A stretch of 64,000 bases of DNA from Branchiostoma floridae (lineage: Eukaryota; Chordata; Leptocardii; Amphioxiformes; Branchiostomatidae), in contig NC_049994.1 in the NCBI RefSeq assembly GCF_000003815.2, forward strand, positions 10,975,736 through 11,039,735, read 5' to 3'. Below, piece by piece: positions 53,723-63,039 of the stretch. Below the pieces are notes generated by a model that saw only the letters and a list, made by a program, of their open reading frames with translations, was not told the origin of the DNA and did no database searches. Position 1 is the stretch's first letter, and every line of letters starts with the position of its first letter. The position numbers were made by a program, and so were the translations under genes.

Positions 53723-54201
53723 CTATAGTAGTACTTTCACATTGAACAATTACCTAGGGGACTATGCATAGTAGACCAATTTTTTATCAGAAAAAAGAAA
53801 TACAACCGTTACTATAATCTTGTAGCAACAAATTTTCTCTCCAAAGATGGACAAAGGAATGAGCTTGGTTAAAAATACTTCTGTCTGGTGGAAGAGTCTT
53901 GGGGGAACATGTATTTAAAATCGTAACACAGTTATTTCATTCAGGCCCGAGGAAATGATGCAAGAGCTTTGTCTGCCAATACGAGTCATTGATAAACATA
54001 ACGCGTGGCAAGTCTGTCTTATATACAGTTATAAACAGACTTCAAGACCACTTGAACCAGTAAGATTTGATTTGTTTCAACGAAATTGAATTTGCTGGTA
54101 GACAATCTCCCAGTTAAATGGTTTCACTGAAAAAATGAAATTGATATGGATGTCAAGAGTTAGTCTTATTACCATTGAACGTGACCTGGTATTGCAGCAA
54201 T

Positions 54202-54229
54202 GGTAACGGGAGGGGGCCATACTTCGACA
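54202..54229 (+). repeat. Outer left terminal inverted repeat
   Basis: Begins GGTAACGGGAGGGGGCCATA. Perfect inverse match at the far end of the element. Confidence 0.8.
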
Positions 54230-55148
54230 GGGGTCCAAAGTTCGACAGGTTTTAAAAATCATTGTTGCGGAGAAATGCATAGATGCCTGCACATGAGAAG
54301 TACACTAGCTGTAGACTAAACCTTGTTGTAAATAACTACAAAGGCGGGGTGTGTGTCGAAGTTAGCAAGTCCCACAGATAACGATTGAAAAACTTGCACA
54401 AGTTTGACGCCTTCCGTGCAAGTTGACGAGCGAACGTATCGAGACCATGACCCGGGAAACTCTTGAATTATTCTTCGCAAAATACGACATGTGAAAAAAT
54501 ATCACCACACATAGAAATGATGTTTATTTGCCTTCCGAAAAATAATACCTGTGTTCTGTTCTGCCTTTCACTGGCTTGGATAAACGGAGCTAAAATGATG
54601 CCACAATGTTCACCCAGTCGGGGCCCCGCCATTTTACTATCACGCACGCTGGCGGGCGAGCGATGCTCAACACGTTGAACTCAGTCAACCCGTCCGTAGA
54701 GCGACAAACATTCAAGAAAATTCGATCTCTACCGACTAAAAAATCCTGTAGCCGTTGCTGCTGCCAAAAGACGGGATGAAATGGCAATCAAGGAAGCCGA
54801 AAAGCGAAAATGCCGTCACAGTCCAACGTAACAATGCACTGCCGTTTTGCGGCAAGTTGGTCTCACCGTGAGAGGTAAACGTTTTAACACACCGTATTTG
54901 AATAGGTCGCGTAATACAAAATATGACCCATATTTGGTACAAAAAAAATATAATGAAGACTTTTAGTGCTATTCTATTTGCATAAGTTGTTTAAAAATGC
55001 ACGGCGATGGTCTGGTTGTTACCATGTCGGAGTTTGGACCCCTTTTTTGTGTTGGAACGTTCTGCTAGGACGCAAGCCGAAAACCTGCCGTAAGTTTCGT
55101 GCGCTGTCAAAGTACAGTGCGGAACGCTACTGTTAAATGAAATATATA

Positions 55149-55242
55149 TGTCACAGGGGAGATTGGAATCCAGGAGGATTCGGAATCCTCCTAGGGGAGA
55201 TTGGAATTCCAATCTCCCCTAGGGGAGATTGGAATTCTTCTG
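55149..55242 (+). repeat. Ginger left TIR (94 bp)
   Basis: Starts TGTCACAGGGGAGATTGG. Contains the palindromes AGGATTCGGAATCCT and GGAGATTGGAATTCCAATCT. Pairs with the right TIR at 92 of 94 bases. Confidence 0.85.
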
Positions 55243-55740
55243 TCATTCTACTGCAATTTGAATCTCCCCTAGGAGAATCCAGAATTCTCCTAGCTAAGGA
55301 GAGATTGGCATTCTACCAGGACCATCTTTGATGAACTTGTTTGGGAATGTAGACTACACCATTTCACCACTTTTAATCAATTCCACCTTGGGGATTATAA
55401 AGCCTACATTCATCAGGAAAAGCTATTCTAGGTAAAAAACTTCATATTCTTTACTGTTCTTTTGTCGTGCCACCTGTTATATTGCAACAGTTACTATGGT
55501 GACAGCCGTCTGGTCAAGTCGTTCATCTTATTTGTTTGGGCAATCGTGGATTGTTCTGGGACAGATTGGAATTCTCAATTCTATTCTGCGATCTCAATCT
55601 GTCCTAGGACAACCTCCGATCCAAACTCAAATGATGCGAAGATGCAGGAAACAAAATGCGATCGAGATCTGTCCTAGGACAATTGGCGATTCTACTTGTA
55701 CAGATTGCAATCGGGATCTGTCCTAGGACAAACCCTGATC
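55243..55740. repeat. Left subterminal palindrome array
   Basis: Further GGAGATT/AATCTCC-type units to about 55320, then a second motif family based on the palindrome TGTCCTAGGACA. That palindrome is perfect at about 55671-55682 and 55720-55731, with related flanks at about 55558-55610. Confidence 0.75.
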
Positions 55741-57088
55741 CAATCTTAAATAACATGTAGGAAGCAACAATACTTTTTTGATAAACGATTTTATTTAGTA
55801 TTAATGCAAACATACTGACTCATTACCAACTACTCTCAAGCCTACTTGTGTCACTTCTATTTTAACTGCACCGAAGACTACCACACCAGAGTCACTTCTC
55901 CAACTTTACTCAATGCACACTTCTACTCAATTATCTGCTCTCTGAGATTGAATGAGACTGAGATTGAGTGTGCTTGGTAAAGTTTAATGGCGTTTTCACA
56001 ACATTGAAAACCACCAGGACCAAGCCCTCAGGGAGGAAGAGTGAGGTGTTTGGAGTGGAGAGTGCAGAGGCGTGGAGTGCAAATCAGATGGCTAACATGA
56101 AATCTAGAGAGTGACGAGAATTATTTAAAACAACCGCTAAAACAATCACAATCGTTAACTAAGAAAGAACGTGGTACGTCTGTACTATAGGCAAGCTAGC
56201 CAAACCGAGGCATACATACTTATAGGTTGCTAGACAAGAAGGAGGTAAACCTATCAGCTAGAGCGACAGGAGCAAGGCTTGTGTGTCACTTAACAGTCAG
56301 TGGTCAATAACATAGTATACCCTGCTATACTGACGGAATGGTGCTGATAGATGAAACAAACAATCGAGTAACCATCAACAGCCTAAGTAAGAAACCTCAC
56401 GGATGGTGAAGGACTTAGTCATTAACATATACGGTCAAAGTCCTGCAAAGTCAGGCAAAAGACTGTCCGACTCCCGTAGACGTGTTTGGCTCTAGGAGAA
56501 GAACCTGTCCTGTGGTGAAGAGATGCCCTACAAGGTAGCAGGGGTAACGTCGACTCATGGTGAGCCTACCGCAAGAGAAACCTACCCTCTGTTGGGTATT
56601 GTCACTTTTACAAGTATAGAGTCGATTCCATATTACCGAGAGGGTGTTTCTTACCTTTTGTTCTAACAATTTGGAAATCTTTGTAACAATCTAACTGTGA
56701 TAAGTAACTGTTTAGAACTATCTATAACATCTATGTGACGTTCTAAATATTTCTATAGTATTCAAACATGTTAGAAACATTTCTAACATCAAATACATTA
56801 TTCCTGTTAGTTTCTAAACTGTTCCAACATAGATGCATCATTTGTGATCACATGTTCGAACATGGAAACAATATGATGAAACTGGGTCAGTGGGCTGGGA
56901 AGAGGGCAATTCACACATCCCTGCCAAGTACAGGAAATTATATCTGTCTGCCACCTTCTCACAAAAGACTCACAAGTGTATACTAAAGAAAGTCTAAAAA
57001 TACAAGAGCCAAACAAAGGACCAAGCTTAGCAGCTTTGTTTATGGGGTCAATAAAGTTTTTATGGAGGGAAAAAATGACACAAAATGT
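55741..57088. other. Noncoding left half of the Ginger element
   Basis: No ORF with transposase or other similarity. AT-rich around 56.6-56.8 kb, with repeated TTCTAAC/GTTAGAA-like words. Ends at the sequencing gap. Confidence 0.5.
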
Positions 57089-57352
57089 NNNNNNNNNNNN
57101 NNNNNNNNNNNNNNNNNNNNNNNNNNNNNNNNNNNNNNNNNNNNNNNNNNNNNNNNNNNNNNNNNNNNNNNNNNNNNNNNNNNNNNNNNNNNNNNNNNNN
57201 NNNNNNNNNNNNNNNNNNNNNNNNNNNNNNNNNNNNNNNNNNNNNNNNNNNNNNNNNNNNNNNNNNNNNNNNNNNNNNNNNNNNNNNNNNNNNNNNNNNN
57301 NNNNNNNNNNNNNNNNNNNNNNNNNNNNNNNNNNNNNNNNNNNNNNNNNNNN
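57089..57352. other. Assembly gap (264 N)
   Basis: Run of N inside the Ginger element, just downstream of the transposase stop. The non-round size suggests an estimated gap length. Confidence 0.99.
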
Positions 57353-57466
57353 ACTTTAACTACAACGTTTACTACACTAAAGTCTGACTAGTGAAATGTA
57401 CTGATCTGAATACATGCATGTACAATGTAGGTGTGGAACTGTAACATCTTGAAACTGTGATTGATT

Positions 57467-59138
57467 CTATCTATTCTGACATACATTCAGAGTAGCAGGG
57501 TGGCACTTTGTTGAACATGGTATGCCGGCTTTCTTGCACCTGCATTTGTTTGAGATACAGCTTCCTTTGCAGGCACAAACAGAATGTCCATTTGCAGCAC
57601 TGGCTTGCCATCCTGAGTGCTTCCTTGCAGCATGGATGAGGGTCACCTCCTCAAGGTCCTGGACATCAATGCTTTGGAGTCGTGGGAAGCACACGTTTCT
57701 CATGTCCACAAGGTCCTCAGAACTGAATGCTTGTTTCAACTTCCCTTCGGCCGAGTAGACTCTGTATGTGGTGTCCTGTCCTTGCTTGTTAGCTTCCAGA
57801 ACTTTGCAGGGAAGGAGTCGCGGATCTGTGTTCGTCCGATCCACCTCACTGATGCGGACTCCCACCGTGTCACCTGGGCTATAAGACTTGATGAGGTGCT
57901 TCACCGTTGCATCATAGTTCTTTTGCTGTCGGTTGGCAGCTTTCAGATAGTTCTCTGTTGCAATTTTCCGAATCTTGGCATGAGGTACGTCCGATTCATC
58001 CACTGGTGTTGTTTTCTCAATCTCCCAAATGACAAACTGTCCTTCGGTGAGAGGTTCTTCAAACGGGTTGAAACATGCTGGTATATGGGTTGGGTCTGCG
58101 ATGTTGGTCAGTTGAAACACTGCCTGATGGTCTGGGTCAACGGTCTGCCCATGCACAGTTTCCCGTTCCAAGACTTCTGTGCCAACTGCAACCATCCTTG
58201 CTCCATGGAAGAGATGGTAGTCTCTTCCATGCTTGATTGGTGTTGGTCTGGACTCCTGTGCCAAGGATTGCAGGCTTCTAGATGGTTCTGGGTCTTGTGT
58301 TGAGTTCTCTGGAGTCTTGTTGGAGGAATGCTCTTGTTGTGGTGTCAGTTCTGGTTGCTCAGATGCTCCAGTGTCAGCGGTGTCAGCGGTGTCAGCGGTG
58401 TCAACGGTGTCAGCAAAGAAATCTGGGAGATCATCTTCATGTCGAATCCCTTGTTCTGCCAAAATCTCCAATTCAGCACAGTGTGTGCGTGGAGATTGCC
58501 CAAAGACAACTGCGTAGGGGGACTTTCCTGTTGTTGCGCACACTGAGGTGTTCATGGCATACGTGACATGTTGGAGTCCCTCCACCCAGCCCTTCTCTGG
58601 ATGCTCTTCCATCCACTTGCCGAGCTTAAGTTGTAGGTCTCCATTGGCCCGCTCTATGCATCCCTGAGACTGTGGGTGACGCGGACGCCCGTGAATGATG
58701 ACCAGGCCTGGCCACTTCTCAGTGAGCTCATTGATGACTCCTGCGACGAATTCCTTTCCATTGTCAGACTGTAGTATGTGGGGTGAACCAAACAAGCAGA
58801 AGGTCTGTACAAGCTTCTCAGCTACACCAGAAGCTCGTTTAGAGGTCAGGGGATGGGTCCAGCTAAACTTGCTGAAGTGGTCCCGCATGTGGAGAATCCA
58901 TTTGTTGTCATCGTCTGGTCTACTGGTCATGTCGATGAGGTCTATCTGCATACGTGTCATGAAGCCAAGTGAGATGATGGGTCTGCCCGCAGCTGGTTTC
59001 TTCAGTGGAGCCCTTGTGGAACACTCTCGACAGGTGCGGAGGTACAGTTGGATAAGGTCATAACGAATCCATGCATAGTTGTTCTTGATTTCGTCCCAAG
59101 TCTTGTCGCGACGAGAGTGACCAACCCTGGTGTGGCAG
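57467..59138 (-). CDS. Ginger transposase exon 2
   Basis: Acceptor CCTTACAG, placed so the HHCC zinc module CCHTRVGHSRRD joins exon 1 in frame. Contains the full integrase core and CXC-like tail. The frame is also open upstream of the acceptor to 59212, but that part does not resemble the family. Confidence 0.88.
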
Positions 59139-60446
59139 CTGTAAGGATACAAAACATTTGCCAATTGTAAGACTATATAATATATAGAGTTGTGTTCAAG
59201 TATGCATGACATGATATAGTCTTATATACACCGAGGGTGGGTACCAAGCCTTTGAAAATCTGCGGTAGAAATGGGACATTCTGAAGCTATTTCAACTTGA
59301 ATGTGTGTTATGTATGTGTAGAAGGCATATATGGTAGAGTGAGATATACAATGAAGATAATGACAAATACTGCCAAAACTTGGACTGATGAAATATTCTT
59401 CTTTCTCAGTGGCAACAATTAAAACTTCACCAGAATTTTTACTTGAGATATACAATTTTATACACATTGCAAAATTTCCAAAATATCATGCTAACTTCAT
59501 GACGATACCATATTTTCAAAAGCCATAAGGAAAATGATGAACTTTGATACTACTTTTTCTTCACCAACGTTCCTTTTTTTCTGTAACATACATGTATGAA
59601 GAACATGAATTTATCATTGTAAATGTAAACCATCCACAAATCACCCATTATAATAAATTGTATATACTGTACTTTTTAAAAACTAAATGATAAATCTCAG
59701 ATTTGAACCAACCCCAGATTACAAGAAGACTGATTTGGTGTGTGCTAGCCATAGGACATTAGAAGCCTGATTCCACGATTTACTCAAAACCAGAAATTAT
59801 TATTTTTGTGGTTTGATTTACATGCTATGGAATATTTTGAGAGTAATGAAGCTTGAAATGATAAGATACATTGTTGTGTATTATTTTTGTTGCATTTTCA
59901 CAGTAAAAAGATCATTTTGAAACAGACTGCACTGTGAGAGTGGTAAATAATGTTACATTGATTGTAATTTGAGTAAGGGGGCGCACGCTGATAGTAAGAG
60001 GACTTCCTACCTTGAAAATTTACCACAAAAATTTATTTTCCCCCATACCAGCGGTTTATTCGAAGTGAAAATTGAGAAAAACAAACAATAAATTTTACTC
60101 CTATACTATACACCTGTATAAAAGTGAAATACACAACATTTACTCACCATTTTATAGTGTCAAAGATGTCTTCCTTCGGAACGACAGGGCGGGAAGATTT
60201 TTTGCAATACAGAATCTTTTTGGAACCGATTTCTTGCAGATCAAAGTTCTTAGTAGCCCAAAACTTGAACTTCCCCCCTTCAGGGCACTTGGACCATTTG
60301 GTTAGCTGTAGTGCTTGTAGAGCCTTATTATATCTTTCCTGTGAAATGCAGTAGTTGTCCTTCTTCTTCTCCCCGAGGCTGCTGATGTGAGCTTCCAGCA
60401 GTCTGTAAAATTCTGCTTTCTGCTCCTCCGGAGGATTCTCTGCCAT
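57467..60446 (-). CDS. Ginger-type transposase (integrase core), two exons
   Basis: Splicing 60148-60446 to 57467-59138 gives an uninterrupted protein of about 656 aa. It would cut and insert the element's ends in the nucleus. The N-terminal 100 residues include RRPVVPKEDIFD-like sequence (SSRPVVPKEDIFDTIK). A zinc-binding HHCC module uses H102, H107, C136 and C139. The integrase core has catalytic D166 (QIDLIDM), D225 (LQSDNGKEF) and E262 (HPQSQGCIERAN), that is D-D-36-E, all intact. A linker rich in Asp/Thr/Ala, then a C-terminal Cys-rich CACKGSCISNKCRCKKAG module of tesmin/TSO1 CXC type. Closest remembered relatives are the KRBA2-like integrases of invertebrates. No stop or frameshift suggests recent activity. 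Confidence 0.88.
58366..58415. repeat. 9-bp coding tandem repeat in transposase
   Basis: GGTGTCAGC repeated about five times on the plus strand, encoding DTADTADTADT in the transposase linker. Probably length-variable between copies. Confidence 0.85.
60148..60446 (-). CDS. Ginger transposase exon 1
   Basis: ATG followed by AENPPEEQKAEFYRLLEAHI. Ends in a split Cys codon at donor GTGAGT. Acidic/lysine-rich helical start, then a CPEGGKFKFWATKNF segment. Confidence 0.82.
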
Positions 60447-60528
60447 CGCTTGATCAATCTAGTACTTTATCATGCAATGTTGTCAAATTTTGAACTGGCT
60501 TCGATTGGAAAATGACCTCTAAAGTATG

Positions 60529-60620
60529 GAGTCACTAACTTATAACGACATATGCAAATGTAGCTAATTTACATATTGGTGACATTTGCATACCATTATA
60601 TGATTATGAGTTAGTGACTC
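60529..60620. promoter_or_regulatory. Imperfect inverted repeat with octamer motifs upstream of the transposase
   Basis: Arms GAGTCACTAACTTATAA... and ...TTATGAGTTAGTGACTC, with ATATGCAAATGT and ACATTTGCATA facing each other. Each arm has an ATGCAAAT/ATTTGCAT octamer. Lies 80-175 bp before the transposase ATG, so it may be its promoter; it could also be a small inserted MITE. Confidence 0.6.
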
Positions 60621-60929
60621 AAATGATTCAGTCTACTTTCCAAAACAATTTCATCCATTCTGATTATTGGTAAAATCAAAGATTGTCCTAGTAGAATTCT
60701 GGATTCTCCTCTATTACCAAATGTTTGAAAATGTGATGTTTAATGAGCTATAGTATAGGATAAGATGCTATTGTACACTATAGAGAAGTATTCTTAACCT
60801 CTAATTGTCAGAAAAATGATAAGTGTTAGATATAAAGCATAAGAATATTAAGATATGATTAAGCATAAGGTATGATTTATTCTTAGAAATAATTATAAAT
60901 CCTTTGTTGCATTGTTTGAAACTTTGAAT

Positions 60930-61172
60930 CCACTCCTGGTAGATTCAAAGATTGTCCTGGTAGAATTCCAATCTCCCCTAGGAGGATTCCAGATTCCCCT
61001 AGGGGAGATTGGAATCCCAGTAGAACACCAGAAGAATTCTAATCTCCCCTAGGGGAGATTGGAATTCCAATCTCCCCTAGGAGGATTCCGAATCCTCCTA
61101 GGGGAGATTGGAATTCTGATCTCCCCTAGGGGAGATTGGAATTCCAATCTCCCCTAGGAGGATTCCGAACAC
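60930..61172. repeat. Right subterminal palindrome array
   Basis: Repeated units of GGAGATTGGAATTCCAATCTCC and CTCCCCTAGGGGAG adjoining the right TIR. Longer than the left array, with at least one whole unit (including AACACCAGAAGAATTCTAATC) duplicated. Confidence 0.8.
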
Positions 61173-61266
61173 CAGAAGAATTCTAATCTCCCCTAGGGGA
61201 GATTGGAATTCCAATCTCCCCTAGGAGGATTCCGAATCCCCCTGGATTCCAATCTCCCCTGTGACA
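61173..61266 (-). repeat. Ginger right TIR (94 bp)
   Basis: Inverse of the left TIR, ending ATCTCCCCTGTGACA before the TATA duplication. Confidence 0.85.
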
Positions 61267-61384
61267 TATATCTGTACAGCTTCAATAACAGTTATATGGA
61301 TGCATACAAGATCTTAACTTGTTTTTGATGAGTTCACTGTAAAATGTACATTGACAAAAGCCATGCGCATCCACTTAGAACGGG

Positions 61385-61412
61385 TGTCGAAGTATGGCCC
61401 CCTCCCGTTACC
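61385..61412 (-). repeat. Outer right terminal inverted repeat
   Basis: Reverse complement of the left outer repeat, 28 of 28 bases. Confidence 0.8.
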
Positions 61413-63039
61413 CCCTACAGTGAACCACGCAGACTATCACATTTCACTTTCGTCATATTTTTATCATTGGTCACCGGAGGCAATACCCCGAAGACATTGT
61501 GGGAATAACACAAACCACACAGCGGAAATCGGAAACGTAGGAACTAATAACTTTCCAAGGATGTCGAGAATTTCCCCTAAACAACATGGGGACATTTGAT
61601 TTATATTCTGCTATCATTGTTTAGCCAAACTTTGACCGACATACATTTTGTTCACCTTGGTTGACAAATAAAACCATATTTGATACATTAGGCTATTCCT
61701 TAAGGATATTTGGCATAATATTCAGTCAAGCAAGATATAACTGAAGAACCATGTATATTGATAAGACATAGGGAAAGACAATACAGAAAACGCATTTAAG
61801 TTCGTGCGGTAGAAGGAAAATGGAGTGTTTGCGGTAGTTTTAAGTTCGCGGTAGCGCCATAGACTGCAGTAAAAATCTATAATAAACAAGAGTTCGTAGA
61901 CCTCAGGCCTGCATGAAATGTATTGGGTTTCTGTAGACCTATTGGGTATTTTTGCCTTTTTGTCTGTGGTACGTGGTTGGAAAAATGAGCTTTTTACCGT
62001 GTTGGTTGTGCACCATGCAAAAGTCTGACTCTGAAATTCCATTTTCTGAATTTGTAAGTTTGGACATGGATGAACATTACTTATTTTGGATTTCTTAAGT
62101 ATGTAACCAACCACAGTACTTTGAAGTTGTTGAGACGCTACCTTTTTTTGTCTCAGATGGCCCATGCACATGTAGTTACTCTGTCACATGATATACCTAT
62201 TTCAATGTACTGACCTAATGCAGCTGCTAAGTCTCCTTGGTTTGTGTTCTTCCAATGATATTCATTAAAGATTTATTTCTGGGGTGTTATTCACTTGACA
62301 TCGGAATGTTACTTGTATAATTTGACCAATTATACTTTTATCTGTAGTTCCATAGACATTAGACAATATGAATAGTGGTAGCCCCCATGCAGCAGCAACA
62401 GTTAGTCCCCAGGGTGGTATGATATTTTCATTCAATCCATCCAACCCAAACCTAAATCTCCTGTAGTATCTAAGCCAAATTTAACAGCATAATTTACTAT
62501 GAAAAATGACCTTGTCAATCCCATTTATAGATGGCAAGCTGCTGGCATTGTAGCCTGATTAAATCTCGCTTATAGCAGCCCGCCAAACATCCGCCGGCCC
62601 GCGGGGAGGGGCCAGTTACAGCCCTGGACAGCGGAGTTTGTGTTACACAGACTACTGGCAATGGAAGCTTTGAAAAGTTCAGAAGCTGTTGTAGTCAGAG
62701 CAAACACCCAGCAAACATCCCCGCAAACCAATGAGCAGTTGCTTAGAAGGGGAATTTCATCATATATTTGCCGCGACAAAATGCAACCAACGATACTGAA
62801 TTTAAAACAGAACAAAGCTAAGCCTCCACCACTTAACCCTGCCTGTACCATAGATTAAGCAGGCCCAAAAACCAAGTGAATATGACTAGCCCAAAACAAC
62901 AAATTACCTGTATACAGTATGGAAATGGCATTACCAAAGAAACAAAAAGAAACACAGGACAAATCATACACATACCTTTCTCTTATGCCCACACTCTATA
63001 CAGTTCTCCTCCACATTAGAAAATTGCATCTTCTTCTGT
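61413..63039. other. Region after the nested transposon
   Basis: A truncated TACTGTAAATGCA-family MITE remnant, then sequence without recognised genes. Small ORFs at 61722-62171 (minus) and 62640-62858 (plus) show no known motif. Confidence 0.4.
61788..61885. mobile_element. Truncated TACTGTAAATGCA-family MITE remnant
   Basis: GCATTTAAGTTCGTGCGGTA ... GTTTTAAGTTCGCGGTAGCG then CCATAGACTGCAGT, as in copies 1 and 4, but both terminal repeats are missing. Confidence 0.7.

Larger units (their letters stand above)
55149..61266. mobile_element. Ginger-like DNA transposon (integrase-type transposase), about 6.1 kb
   Basis: Termini TGTCACAGGGGAGATTGG (left) and its inverse (right) continue as 94-bp TIRs with two mismatches. 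Both ends are flanked by TATA (55145-55148 and 61267-61270), a 4-bp target duplication. TGTNR ends, roughly 4-bp duplications and a Gypsy-integrase-like transposase are features of the Ginger groups of cut-and-paste transposons. It carries one spliced transposase gene on the minus strand, palindromic subterminal arrays, and a 264-N gap. No reverse transcriptase, protease or polymerase is visible, so it is not an LTR element or a Polinton as far as the sequence shows. Confidence 0.8.
54202..61412. mobile_element. Older DNA element with 28-bp perfect TIRs, split by a Ginger insertion
   Basis: The same 28 bases, beginning GGTAACGGGAGGGGGCCATA, occur at 54202-54229 and inverted at 61385-61412 with no mismatch. 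Without the Ginger insertion the element would be about 1.1 kb and noncoding. Related TTCGACA / TGTCGAA motifs recur inside it (54249, 54354, 55024). No target duplication is obvious at its outer edges, so the exact boundaries are uncertain. Confidence 0.65.

Noticed and set aside
57617-58566. Several plus-strand open frames across the Ginger transposase
   Set aside because: Shadow frames of the transposase exon on the opposite strand; rich in Cys/Val from the GTGTCAGCG repeat.
59139-59212. Upstream extension of transposase exon 2 (ATG at 59212)
   Set aside because: Joining exon 1 at acceptor 59138 rebuilds the HHCC zinc module. The extension is hydrophobic intron sequence without similarity.
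55149-61266. Gypsy LTR retrotransposon or Polinton
   Set aside because: No LTRs, reverse transcriptase, protease, DNA polymerase or ATPase seen. The ends are inverted, not direct. The gap leaves a small reservation.
54202-61412. Single 7.2-kb transposon bounded by the 28-bp repeats
   Set aside because: The inner TGTCA ends with TATA duplications and 94-bp TIRs better explain the transposase unit, leaving the outer repeats to a host element.
61722-62171. 149-codon minus-strand open frame
   Set aside because: Overlaps a truncated MITE remnant. No recognisable domain.
62640-62858. 72-codon plus-strand open frame
   Set aside because: No known motif and no neighbouring exon. Chance cannot be excluded.
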